NCBI RefSeq assembly: GCF_015767245.1
Contig: NZ_JADOTV010000002.1
Coordinates: forward strand, 62,001-126,000
Direction: 5' to 3'
Length of the DNA stretch: 64,000 nt
Origin: Aureivirga sp. CE67
GTDB taxonomy: Bacteria > Bacteroidota > Bacteroidia > Flavobacteriales > Flavobacteriaceae
Of the stretch, positions 48,157 to 56,449 are shown piece by piece. Both the position numbers and the translations under genes were made by a program. Position 1 is the first letter of the stretch; each line of letters opens with the position of its first letter. Under the pieces are notes generated by a model. That model saw only the letters and a list, made by a program, of their open reading frames with translations. It made no database searches and was not told the DNA's origin.

Positions 48157-48486
48157 TTATAATGAAAAACTTTCTCCACATCCACATGTTCTGCTAGCAT
48201 TCGGATTTTGGAATACAAATCCAGTTCCGTTTAAACCACCAGAATACTCTAATGTAGTTCCTACTAAGTAAAGGAAACTCTTTTTGTCTACAATGATTTT
48301 TACACCATTATCTTCAAAAACTTTATCGTCTTCACTTTTCGTATTATCAAATTTCAAATCATAGGAAAGTCCGGAGCAACCACCACTTTTCACACCAACT
48401 CTTACGTAGTCTGTTTCGGGGTTGAAACCGTCATCAGTCATCAATTCAATGACTTTCTTTTTAGCTGTATCTGAAACTTTTATCAT
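48157..48486 (-). CDS. A-type Fe-S carrier (IscA/SufA/ErpA family)
   Basis: This 109-residue HesB-fold protein receives clusters from the SUF scaffold and delivers them to apoproteins. The three ligand cysteines are visible: one in KSGGCSGLSY near residue 37 and two in the C-terminal SRTCGCGESF. It leads the suf operon, so SufA is a suitable name by position, but family members cannot be separated reliably by eye. Its minus-strand promoter has an exact TACCTTTG -7 box overlapped by a perfect palindrome. Confidence 0.95.
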   Translation of the reverse strand: MIKVSDTAKKKVIELMTDDGFNPETDYVRVGVKSGGCSGLSYDLKFDNTKSEDDKVFEDNGVKIIVDKKSFLYLVGTTLEYSGGLNGTGFVFQNPNASRTCGCGESFSL

Positions 48487-48519
48487 AATTTATATGTAGA
48501 TTAAATCTAATTTTCTTTG

Positions 48520-48543
48520 CAAAGGTATCATATTTATATGATA
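48520..48543 (-). promoter_or_regulatory. suf promoter -7 element with overlapping 18-bp palindrome
   Basis: On the minus strand TACCTTTG (48520-48527) matches TAnnTTTG, 33 bp before the first suf gene. Overlapping it, TATCATAT-TT-ATATGATA (48526-48543) is a perfect palindrome placed where a repressor would block promoter access. An iron or Fe-S sensing regulator is the obvious but unproven ligand. Confidence 0.55.
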
Positions 48544-48588
48544 TTTATCATGTTTAATATATTAATATAATTAATATTGCGATAGTTA

Positions 48589-48611
48589 TCATCTATGAAA
48601 GTGTATCTTTG
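48589..48611 (+). promoter_or_regulatory. capA promoter -7 element with adjacent short palindrome
   Basis: TATCTTTG (48604-48611) matches TAnnTTTG, 25 bp before capA. Just upstream lies TCAT-CT-ATGA (48589-48598), a shorter form of the palindrome at the divergent suf promoter. Confidence 0.5.
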
Positions 48612-48636
48612 CAAAGTAAATCAATAACAAATTATT

Positions 48637-49719
48637 ATGAAAAGACTCTTACCTTTTATTTTGTTTTTAAGCGTAATTTTAACAAATGCGCAGGAAAGTT
48701 CCGATCGAATTTCTCTTTTATTCATTGGGGATTTTATGGGACATATGGATCAAATAAATGCTGCTTATAATAAACAGACAAAAACTTATGATTACACAGA
48801 TTGTTTCAAATACATCAAAGAAACTTTATCTGAGCCAGACTTGGCTATCGGAAATCTGGAAGTAACTCTTGGAGTAACGCCTTATTCTGGATATCCACAA
48901 TTTAGTTCTCCAGCTTCTTATGCTTCGGCCATTAAAGAATCGGGAGTTGATGTATTAATGACTGCTAACAATCATTCTTGTGATAAAAGAAAAAAAGGAG
49001 TAGAAAGAACCATTTCTATCCTAGATTCTTTAGAAATTCCACATACAGGAACTTTTATCAATAATGAAGTAAAGAAAAAAACTTCTCCTTTAATTATTGA
49101 GAAAAATGGATTCAAAATTGCCATTATCAACTTTACTTATGGAACAAATGGAATTCCTCCAACAAAACCAAATGTGGTAAATTATTTAGACCAAAAAACA
49201 GTAAAAGCAGATATTGCAAAAGCTAAAGAAGCAAACGCAGATCAGATCATTGCTTTTGTTCACTGGGGGATTCAATATAAAGACATGCCTTCTAAAAATC
49301 AGAAAGAATGGTATGATTTATTTAAAAGAGAAGGAATTAACATGGTGATCGGTGCGCATCCGCATGTTTTACAACCTATGGTTTTTGATAAAGAAAGTGG
49401 TAACTTTGTAGCCTATTCTTTAGGTAACTTTGTCTCGCATCAAAGAACTTTTCCTAGAGATGGTGGAGCAGTTTTAAAAATAGATTTAGTAAAAAAAGAC
49501 AACAAAACAGTTATAGATAAAGCTGAATATAAGCTAACTTGGGTGTATGAGCCAATAGAAAATGGACAAAAACAATATTATATTTTACCAGTTTCTGATT
49601 TTGAAGAAAAACCAAAATTCTTTAAAAGAAAAACAGATTATGATAAAATGATACGTTTTACAAAACATGCAAGAACTTTATTGGGTGAGAATAACAAAAA
49701 TGTTGAGGAATATAAATAA
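48637..49719 (+). CDS. CapA-family exported metallophosphatase-like protein
   Basis: The 360-residue protein has a signal peptide (1-18, ending LTNAQ) and the CapA/PgsA domain related to calcineurin-like phosphoesterases: LLFIGDFMGHMDQINAA near 28-44, LAIGNLEVTLG near 70-80, VLMTANNHSCDKRKKG near 106-121, FVHWGIQY near 207-214 and IGAHPHVLQPM near 239-249, with the expected Asp, Asn and His metal ligands. In Gram-positive bacteria relatives make poly-gamma-glutamate capsule. No other capsule genes are here, so an envelope phosphoesterase role is as likely. It is in operon with thiL (12-bp gap). Confidence 0.87.
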   Translation: MKRLLPFILFLSVILTNAQESSDRISLLFIGDFMGHMDQINAAYNKQTKTYDYTDCFKYIKETLSEPDLAIGNLEVTLGVTPYSGYPQFSSPASYASAIKESGVDVLMTANNHSCDKRKKGVERTISILDSLEIPHTGTFINNEVKKKTSPLIIEKNGFKIAIINFTYGTNGIPPTKPNVVNYLDQKTVKADIAKAKEANADQIIAFVHWGIQYKDMPSKNQKEWYDLFKREGINMVIGAHPHVLQPMVFDKESGNFVAYSLGNFVSHQRTFPRDGGAVLKIDLVKKDNKTVIDKAEYKLTWVYEPIENGQKQYYILPVSDFEEKPKFFKRKTDYDKMIRFTKHARTLLGENNKNVEEYK

Positions 49720-49731
49720 ACGAATTAAATA

Positions 49732-50787
49732 ATGATAGAAGATAAAAATCCTAAAAAAACAAGTATCGGAGAGTTGGGAGAATTTGGTTTGATTGATTAC
49801 TTGACAAAAAATATTAAAATTTCACATTCTTCTACCATAAAAGGTATTGGTGATGATGCTGCAGTTTTAGATTTTAAAAATAAAAAAGCTGTAGTTTCAA
49901 CAGATTTATTAGTAGAAGGAGTGCATTTTGACTTGGCTTATATGCCGATAAAACATCTTGGATATAAAGCCGTGATGGTAAATTTATCGGATGTTTATGC
50001 AATGAATGCAGAAGCTACACATATTACGGTTTCTATTGCTATTTCAAATAGATTTCCATTAGAAGCTGTGGAAGAATTATACAAAGGAATTCGTTTAGCT
50101 TGTGAAAAATATAATATTGATTTAATCGGTGGAGATACGACTTCTTCTACAAAAGGAATGTTGATTTCTGTAACTGCTTTTGGAGAAGCAAATCAAGAAG
50201 ATATCGTTTACAGAAATGGTGCAAATGCAGGAGATTTACTAGTGGTAACTGGTGATATCGGTGGAGCTTATTTAGGATTACAAGTATTGGAAAGAGAAAA
50301 GCAAGTTTTCCAAGTAAACCCGAACATGCAGCCTGATTTAGATATGTATTCATACATTATCGAAAGACAACTGAAACCAGAAGCTCGTCAAGATATTCCA
50401 GGATTATTAAAAGCTTTAGATATCAAACCTACGAGTATGATTGATGTTTCTGATGGATTATCTTCTGAGATTCTTCATATTTGTAAACAATCAAAAGTTG
50501 GTTGTAATCTATTTGAAGAAAAAATTCCTTTAGATCCACAAGTGATTTCAACTTGTGAGGAGTTTAAAGTAGATAGTACAACAATGGCTTTAAGTGGAGG
50601 TGAAGATTATGAATTACTTTTCACAATTAAGCAAGATGATTATCCAAAAATCAAAGCGAATCCAAACTTTACAATTATTGGACACATGACGCAAGAAAGC
50701 GAAGGAGTTCATTTAATTACTAGAGCAAACCAAAAAGTAGAAATGGTTGCTAAAGGTTGGAATCCTTTGAAGAAGGAGGAAGAATAG
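49732..50787 (+). CDS. thiL: Thiamine-monophosphate kinase
   Basis: This 351-residue cytoplasmic enzyme phosphorylates thiamine monophosphate to thiamine diphosphate, the cofactor needed for example by SucA encoded downstream in this window. It is an AIR-synthase-fold kinase: GELGEFGLIDYL near 12-23, the metal site KGIGDDAAVLDF near 38-49, STDLLVEGVHFD near 56-67, DLIGGDTTSS near 131-140, and SMIDVSDGLSSEI near 237-249. Length is typical. It follows capA by 12 bp; the functional reason for that pairing is unclear. A terminator lies about 70 bp downstream. Confidence 0.95.
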   Translation: MIEDKNPKKTSIGELGEFGLIDYLTKNIKISHSSTIKGIGDDAAVLDFKNKKAVVSTDLLVEGVHFDLAYMPIKHLGYKAVMVNLSDVYAMNAEATHITVSIAISNRFPLEAVEELYKGIRLACEKYNIDLIGGDTTSSTKGMLISVTAFGEANQEDIVYRNGANAGDLLVVTGDIGGAYLGLQVLEREKQVFQVNPNMQPDLDMYSYIIERQLKPEARQDIPGLLKALDIKPTSMIDVSDGLSSEILHICKQSKVGCNLFEEKIPLDPQVISTCEEFKVDSTTMALSGGEDYELLFTIKQDDYPKIKANPNFTIIGHMTQESEGVHLITRANQKVEMVAKGWNPLKKEEE

Positions 50788-50815
50788 AATTTAGACAAAA
50801 TTTCAAATATAAGAA

Positions 50816-50890
50816 CCTGTTTAGCTTTTTTTGATATAAATTTAAACAGGCTCTAAATCCATTTAAGATTTTTCTTGAATGGATTTTTTT
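50816..50890 (+). terminator. Double hairpin terminator after thiL
   Basis: An 8-bp stem (50816-50823 with 50843-50850) is followed by a 14-bp stem (50855-50868 with 50873-50886, one G-T pair) with a TTTT loop and a T tract. Confidence 0.85.
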
Positions 50891-51007
50891 ATTTCTAAAA
50901 CTTTCTAGGCTAGAAAAAGAAAAAATCTCAAACTTCTTTTACAATCAAAACACCTACAGTTTTTTTATATATTTACGCAAATACCAATTAATCAAGAACA
51001 AAACTAC

Positions 51008-52822
51008 ATGATCTCATTACACACGATAGACTATGTCTTTATTTTCACCTTTTTTGCAATCACTTTAGGAATTGGATTTTATATCTCAAAAAAATCTGGA
51101 AAAAACACCGATGAATTTTTCTTATCTGGGAAAAATATGCCTTGGTGGCTTTTAGGATTTTCTATGGTTGCAACCACTTTTGCTACAGATACTCCAAATT
51201 TAGTAACACAATTAGTTCGTGAAGATGGAGTTTCAGGAAACTGGGCTTGGTGGATTTTTCTTATCACTGGTTTATTAACTGTTTTCGTTTATGCAAAACT
51301 CTGGCGAAAATCCAATGTACATACAGATATTGAGTTCTATTCTCTTCGATATGGAGGAAAACCCGCAAATTTTCTAAGAGGTTTTCGTTCGCTCTACCTT
51401 GGAGTTGTATTTAATGTTCTTGCAATGTCTGGTGTAACTTTGGCCGCCATAAAGATTGGACAAGTGATGCTCGGATTGTCTCCAATTCAAACAATTGGAA
51501 TAGCCTCTGTCGTTACAGTTCTTTTTAGTATGCTTGGAGGTTTTAAAGGTGTAGTTTATACAGATTTTTTATTGTTTTTCGTGGCGATGGTTGGTTCTAT
51601 CGGAGCTGCATATTATTGTGTAAATCTTCCAGAAGTTGGTGGAATTTCAAATCTGATTTCACACCCAAATGTAGTTGGTAAAATTGATATTCTTCCAGAA
51701 ATTGATAACACAGAAGCATTTATCGGATTACTGATTATTCCACTAGCCGTTCAGTGGTGGAGTGCCTGGTATCCAGGATCTGAACCTGGAGGTGGAGGAT
51801 ATATTGCACAGAGAATGTTGGCTGCAAAAAATGAAAATCATGCGATTGGAGCAACTTTCTTTTTCAATATTTTACATTATGCTCTTCGTCCTTGGCCATG
51901 GATTTTAGTTGCTTTAGCTTCTTTGGTTATTTTCCCAGATGTACAAAGTATTCATGAAGCTTTTCCGAATGTTGCTGATGATAAATTAGGACACGATTTA
52001 GCTTATTCTGCAATGCTAACAAAGCTTCCTTATGGGTTGATGGGGGTAGTTTTAACTTCTTTGATTGCTGCTTATATGAGTACTATTTCTACGCATTTAA
52101 ACTGGGGGTCTTCGTATATTGTTTATGATTTTTATAAAGAAACTATCAAACCAAATGCTAGCGAAAAAGAATTAGTTTTTATTGGTCGTATTTCAACCTT
52201 AATTTTAATGATTTTAAGCGCAGGAATTGCTTTGCTTCTAAATCATGCAGATCAGATTTTTGATTTCATTATCATGTTTGGAGCCGGAACAGGATTGATT
52301 TTTATTCTTCGTTGGTTTTGGTGGAGAATCAATGCTTGGAGTGAAATTACAGCAATGTTCGCTTCAGGAATTATTTCTATCTTATTTCATATTGATAGTG
52401 TACAACAATTTCTTTTCTCTGCAGAACATGGAATTTTACCAACATGGAGCTCAATGCCAATAGCAGTGTTTACAACGACATTTTTATGGGTTTTGGTTAC
52501 TTTTCTAACAAAACCAGAATCAGACAAAGTACTTTTTGATTTCTATGAAAAAATTCAACCAGGAGGAAATGGTTGGAAAACCATTATAGATAAAGCAAGA
52601 TTACAGAATAGAGAAATTAAAAATCCGAATGAGAAATGGACAGTTCCTTCTGGAGTTTTAGCGATGTTTTTAGGTTGTTTGGTAATTTACGGAAGCTTAT
52701 TCGCAACTGGATACTGGATTTACGGAGAAACAATGCTAGCAAGCATCTTGACTATTTTAGTACTAATTTTTACTTTCTTTTTGGTCAAAGTTTGGCAAAA
52801 AATAAAAGTACATATTTTATAA
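51008..52822 (+). CDS. Sodium:solute symporter (SSS family)
   Basis: The 604-residue inner-membrane transporter has about 14 hydrophobic helices and the family signatures: GFYISKKSGKNTDEFFLSGKN near 23-43, GFSMVATTFATDTPNLVTQL near 50-69 where sodium and substrate sites form, WWSAWYPGSEPGGGGYIAQR near 249-268, and a late GRISTLILMILSAGIAL. It couples sodium entry to uptake of a sugar, amino acid or other organic solute; the substrate cannot be read from the sequence. It is a single-gene unit between the thiL terminator and an intergenic repeat. Confidence 0.92.
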   Translation: MISLHTIDYVFIFTFFAITLGIGFYISKKSGKNTDEFFLSGKNMPWWLLGFSMVATTFATDTPNLVTQLVREDGVSGNWAWWIFLITGLLTVFVYAKLWRKSNVHTDIEFYSLRYGGKPANFLRGFRSLYLGVVFNVLAMSGVTLAAIKIGQVMLGLSPIQTIGIASVVTVLFSMLGGFKGVVYTDFLLFFVAMVGSIGAAYYCVNLPEVGGISNLISHPNVVGKIDILPEIDNTEAFIGLLIIPLAVQWWSAWYPGSEPGGGGYIAQRMLAAKNENHAIGATFFFNILHYALRPWPWILVALASLVIFPDVQSIHEAFPNVADDKLGHDLAYSAMLTKLPYGLMGVVLTSLIAAYMSTISTHLNWGSSYIVYDFYKETIKPNASEKELVFIGRISTLILMILSAGIALLLNHADQIFDFIIMFGAGTGLIFILRWFWWRINAWSEITAMFASGIISILFHIDSVQQFLFSAEHGILPTWSSMPIAVFTTTFLWVLVTFLTKPESDKVLFDFYEKIQPGGNGWKTIIDKARLQNREIKNPNEKWTVPSGVLAMFLGCLVIYGSLFATGYWIYGETMLASILTILVLIFTFFLVKVWQKIKVHIL

Positions 52823-52944
52823 AAGTATAATAGTGAAATTATAAGATTAGTAGATTAGAAGTAATTTTTAATCTACTAATTTTTTGAAAAAACATAAGTG
52901 AAAATATATTAGAAAGTAAGGTTTTTATTACTCGGTAAATTATC

Positions 52945-53077
52945 AGGAGCTTCCCCTATATTCTTCGACTCCGTTCCACTTCGCTCAGAATTCGGGTCGG
53001 GCTATCCGCTATATCTTTTTTGCTAAAGCAGCATTATGAAGAAAAACAAAAAAGGATGCCGCTACTATCCCTAAGCC
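52945..53077. repeat. G+C-rich structured intergenic element, copy B
   Basis: This stretch differs sharply in composition from the A+T-rich flanks. It has a TTCGACTCCG...TTCGCTCAGAA block (52962-52990), the core GGTCGGGCTATCCGCT (52995-53010) and a distal GGATGCCGCTACTATCCC (53054-53071). Complementary tracts CTTTTTTG and CAAAAAAG near 53014-53021 and 53047-53054 can fold it into a hairpin. The core matches 13 of 16 bases of the one at 13554-13569. From memory, such core-plus-distal-arm elements are scattered between flavobacterial genes; no name or function is known to me. No ORF overlaps it. Confidence 0.6.
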
Positions 53078-53107
53078 AAAAAAAATAAAGGAAATGTATA
53101 GAAACAA

Positions 53108-53136
53108 AAAAGCCGTTCAATTATTGAACGGCTTTT
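53108..53136 (-). terminator. Terminator of tRNA-Asn
   Basis: A perfect 13-bp stem (53108-53120 with 53124-53136) with a 3-nt loop lies just downstream of the tRNA on the minus strand, with T residues on that strand. Confidence 0.9.
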
Positions 53137-53142
53137 GTTTTG

Positions 53143-53216
53143 CTCCCCCTCTTGGGCTCGAACCAAGGACCCTCTGATTAACAGTCAGATGCTCTAACCA
53201 ACTGAGCTAAGGAGGA
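53143..53216 (-). tRNA. tRNA-Asn (anticodon GTT)
   Basis: The minus strand folds into a complete 74-nt cloverleaf. The acceptor TCCTCCT pairs with AGGGGGA (one T-G pair), discriminator G; the D arm is AGCTCAGTTGGTTAGAGC; the anticodon stem TCTGA/TCAGA encloses CTGTTAA with anticodon GTT; the T arm is CTTGGTTCGAGCCCAAG. CCA is not encoded. Its promoter and terminator are both recognisable, so it is a single-gene transcription unit. Confidence 0.97.
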
Positions 53217-53238
53217 ATTTATTTCTCTTTTGCGGTTG

Positions 53239-53267
53239 CAAATATATACGTTTTTTTTATTCTGCAA
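53239..53267 (-). promoter_or_regulatory. Promoter of tRNA-Asn
   Basis: On the minus strand TTG (53265-53267), 18 bp, then TATATTTG (53239-53246) fits the -33/-7 consensus, about 22 bp from the tRNA 5' end. Confidence 0.7.
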
Positions 53268-53679
53268 AAACTTTTTTCGAAAAAAAATGAAAAAAAATCA
53301 TGTGGAATCTGTAATTGATTGATTTGTAAAATCTTATTAATTGAAAAAATTTTAAACTTTTTTTCATGTTTTTTAAAACAACCAAAATGGAGTTATATCC
53401 GCTTGGATAATGATATTTTTAAAAAGATGATAATTGTTTTGATAATTTAATATTTTTTATTCTCAATTGATTAAAAAATAATCATTGATATTGATTTTTT
53501 ATTGTTTAAAATGTAAAAAATAGTTAAAATTATGTATTTTATTAGAAAATAAATAAAATATTTATGAAAAATTATAAATAAAATAAAATTGTAAAATAGA
53601 CGAGTTTATCACGGTTTTGTTATCAAAAATTGTATTTTTGCTCTTAGTTTTATCTAAAACACTGAGCATTAAACAAACT
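53268..53679. other. Long A+T-rich leader region before sucA
   Basis: More than 400 bp hold no gene and very little G+C. The only item supported is TATTTTTG (53633-53640), an exact -7 match 39 bp before the sucA start; the region upstream may contain A+T-rich promoter-enhancing sequence. Nothing else was recognised. Confidence 0.45.
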
Positions 53680-56421
53680 ATGGACAAATTTTCGTTCTTA
53701 AACGCAGCACATACTGGTTATATAGCTGATTTATACGAGCAGTATTTACAAAACCCCGATGCGATAGAGCCTAGTTGGAGAAGTTTTTTTCAAGGTTATG
53801 ATTTAGCCAATGAGAATTATTCTTTAACTGACGATACTGAAACTGAAGTAAAAGTACCTGAAAATGTACAAAAAGAATTCAAGGTTTTAGATCTTATTCA
53901 CGGTTACAGAACCAGAGGGCATTTATTTACAAAAACAAACCCTGTAAGAGAAAGAAGAAATTATTCTCCTACTTTAGATATTGAAACCTTTGGACTTTCT
54001 AAAGAAGATTTAGACAAAGAGTTCAAAGCTGGAAAAACACTAGGAATAGGTACAACAACTTTAAGAAACATTATAGATCATTTACAAAAGATGTTCTGTA
54101 ACTCTATCGGAGTTGAATACATGTACATTCGTAATCCAGAAGAAATCAAATGGTGGAACGAGCGCTTAAACCAAAACGCAAACCTACCGAACTTTTCTAC
54201 AGAAGCTAAGAAATACATTCTTACAAAATTAAACCAAGCGGTATCTTTCGAGCAATTTTTACAAACTAAATATGTTGGACAAAAACGTTTCTCTTTAGAA
54301 GGAGGAGAGTCTTTAGTTCCTGCATTAAGTTCTGCTATTAGAGATGCAGCTGAGCAATATGATGTAGACGAGTTTGTATTAGGTATGGCACACAGAGGTC
54401 GTTTGAATACATTGACAAATATCTTTAGAAAACCAATTCGTGAGTTATTCAACGAATTTGAAGGAAAAGATTTTGAAGATGAATCAATTGATGGAGATGT
54501 AAAATATCACTTAGGTTCTACTACAACAAAAACGCTTAAAAACGACAAGACAGTTAAGATGAATTTGGTTCCAAATCCATCGCACTTAGAAACTGTTGGT
54601 GCAGTTGTAGAAGGAATCGCAAGAGCTAAAACGGACAGAGATTACAATGAGGATTCTTCGAAAGTTTTACCAATTATTGTTCATGGAGATGCTGCAGTTG
54701 CAGGACAAGGTTTAGTGTATGAGATTATCCAAATGAGCAAATTGAACGGATATAAAACAGGAGGAACTTTACATTTAGTTGTAAACAATCAAGTTGGATT
54801 TACAACGAACTACTTAGATGCACGTTCTAGTACTTATTGTACGGATATTGCTAAAGTAACTCTTTCTCCAGTTTTACACGTAAATGCGGATGATGTTGAG
54901 GCTGTGGTGCACGCAATCGGAATAGCGATTGATTTTAGAATGAAGTTTGGAAGAGACGTATTTATCGATTTATTAGGATATCGTAAATATGGTCACAATG
55001 AGGGGGATGAGCCAACGTTTACACAACCAAAATTATACAAAGCAATTAAGAAGCATGATAATCCAAGAGATATTTATGCGGATAAATTAAAGAGTGAAGG
55101 AGTAATCGATGATGCTTATTTAAAAGCGATTTCTGCGGAATTCAAAAATAAATTAGAGGAAGAATACCAAAAATCAAAACAAGATGAGGTTTCAGTTATT
55201 AAACCTTTCATGAATGATATTTGGGATGACTTTACTCGTAGAGGACTTGAAGCAATGTTATCTTCAGAGGATACATCTTATCCAGAAGAGAACTTAAAGA
55301 ATATTGCTAAAGTTGCTTCTACAACTCCAGAAGGTGTGAAATTTGTTAGAAAAGCACAACGTATCTTAGACGGAAGAGCGAAAATGGTTTTTGAAACAGA
55401 CAAGATCGACTGGGGAATGGGAGAAACTCTTGCTTACGGAAGTTTATTAGAAGAAGGATTTAATGTTCGTATCTCTGGACAAGATGTAGAAAGAGGAACA
55501 TTTAGTCACCGTCACGCTGTATTAAGAGATGAGGTTTCTGAAGAGAGAATCAATCTTTTAAACACAATCAGTGATAAGCAAGGAAAAATGTATATCTATA
55601 ACTCATTATTATCAGAATACGGAGTTTTAGGTTTCGACTATGGATATGCAATGGCAAGCCCAAATACATTAACAATCTGGGAAGCACAATTTGGAGATTT
55701 CAGTAATGGAGCACAAATTATGTTTGACCAATATATTTCGGCTGCAGAGGATAAATGGAAATTACAAAACGGAATTGTAGTTTTACTTCCTCACGGATAT
55801 GAAGGTCAAGGAGCAGAGCACTCTTCTGCAAGAATGGAGCGTTATTTACAGCTTTGTGCGGAAGACAACATGATTGTTACAGACTGTACAACTCCAGCGA
55901 ACTTCTTCCACTTGTTACGTCGTCAAATGAAACGTGACTTTAGAAAACCATTAGTAGTATTTACACCAAAGAGTTTATTACGTCATCCAGAAGCAGTTTC
56001 GTCAATCAAAGATTTCTCTGAAGGAGCATTCCAAGAAATAATTGATGATACAATTGCGAAGGATAAAGTGAAAAAAGTAGTTCTTTGTACTGGTAAATTC
56101 TATTATGATTTATTAAAAGAAAGAAGAGAATTAGAAAGAGAAGATGTTGCTTTAGTAAGAATTGAGCAATTATTCCCTCTTCATACAGATAGAATAAAAG
56201 AGATTTTAGAAAGTTATCCAAATGCAACTGAATATGTTTGGGCACAAGAAGAGCCAAAGAACATGGGAGCATGGAGCTTCATGATGCAACGTTTAGATTT
56301 CCTAAACTTAAAAGTAGCATCAAGACCTTATTTAGCTGTACCAGCAGCAGGATCAGGTTCAAGATTTAAGAAAAGACATCAAAAAGTAATCGATAGTGTT
56401 TTTAATACTATCCAAGAATAA
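53680..56421 (+). CDS. sucA: 2-oxoglutarate dehydrogenase E1 component
   Basis: This 913-residue thiamine-diphosphate enzyme decarboxylates 2-oxoglutarate and passes the succinyl group to the SucB lipoyl arm in the TCA cycle. The N-terminus DKFSFLNAAHTGYIADLYEQYL is the E2-binding segment of the family. Further landmarks are GMAHRGRLNTL, the thiamine-diphosphate region VIVHGDAAVAGQG, YRKYGHNEGDEP, and the C-terminal LPHGYEGQGAEHSSARMERYL. The ATG at 53680 is chosen; the 21 codons upstream from a TTG overlap the -7 promoter element. It is in operon with sucB (28-bp gap). Confidence 0.97.
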   Translation: MDKFSFLNAAHTGYIADLYEQYLQNPDAIEPSWRSFFQGYDLANENYSLTDDTETEVKVPENVQKEFKVLDLIHGYRTRGHLFTKTNPVRERRNYSPTLDIETFGLSKEDLDKEFKAGKTLGIGTTTLRNIIDHLQKMFCNSIGVEYMYIRNPEEIKWWNERLNQNANLPNFSTEAKKYILTKLNQAVSFEQFLQTKYVGQKRFSLEGGESLVPALSSAIRDAAEQYDVDEFVLGMAHRGRLNTLTNIFRKPIRELFNEFEGKDFEDESIDGDVKYHLGSTTTKTLKNDKTVKMNLVPNPSHLETVGAVVEGIARAKTDRDYNEDSSKVLPIIVHGDAAVAGQGLVYEIIQMSKLNGYKTGGTLHLVVNNQVGFTTNYLDARSSTYCTDIAKVTLSPVLHVNADDVEAVVHAIGIAIDFRMKFGRDVFIDLLGYRKYGHNEGDEPTFTQPKLYKAIKKHDNPRDIYADKLKSEGVIDDAYLKAISAEFKNKLEEEYQKSKQDEVSVIKPFMNDIWDDFTRRGLEAMLSSEDTSYPEENLKNIAKVASTTPEGVKFVRKAQRILDGRAKMVFETDKIDWGMGETLAYGSLLEEGFNVRISGQDVERGTFSHRHAVLRDEVSEERINLLNTISDKQGKMYIYNSLLSEYGVLGFDYGYAMASPNTLTIWEAQFGDFSNGAQIMFDQYISAAEDKWKLQNGIVVLLPHGYEGQGAEHSSARMERYLQLCAEDNMIVTDCTTPANFFHLLRRQMKRDFRKPLVVFTPKSLLRHPEAVSSIKDFSEGAFQEIIDDTIAKDKVKKVVLCTGKFYYDLLKERRELEREDVALVRIEQLFPLHTDRIKEILESYPNATEYVWAQEEPKNMGAWSFMMQRLDFLNLKVASRPYLAVPAAGSGSRFKKRHQKVIDSVFNTIQE

Positions 56422-56449
56422 CAAAACAGCATAATTAAAATTAGTAACA

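Noticed and set aside
53617-53679. Extended N-terminus of SucA from an upstream TTG, resembling a signal peptide
   Set aside because: The extension overlaps the -7 promoter element TATTTTTG, and cytoplasmic SucA needs no signal; the ATG at 53680 gives the family N-terminus.
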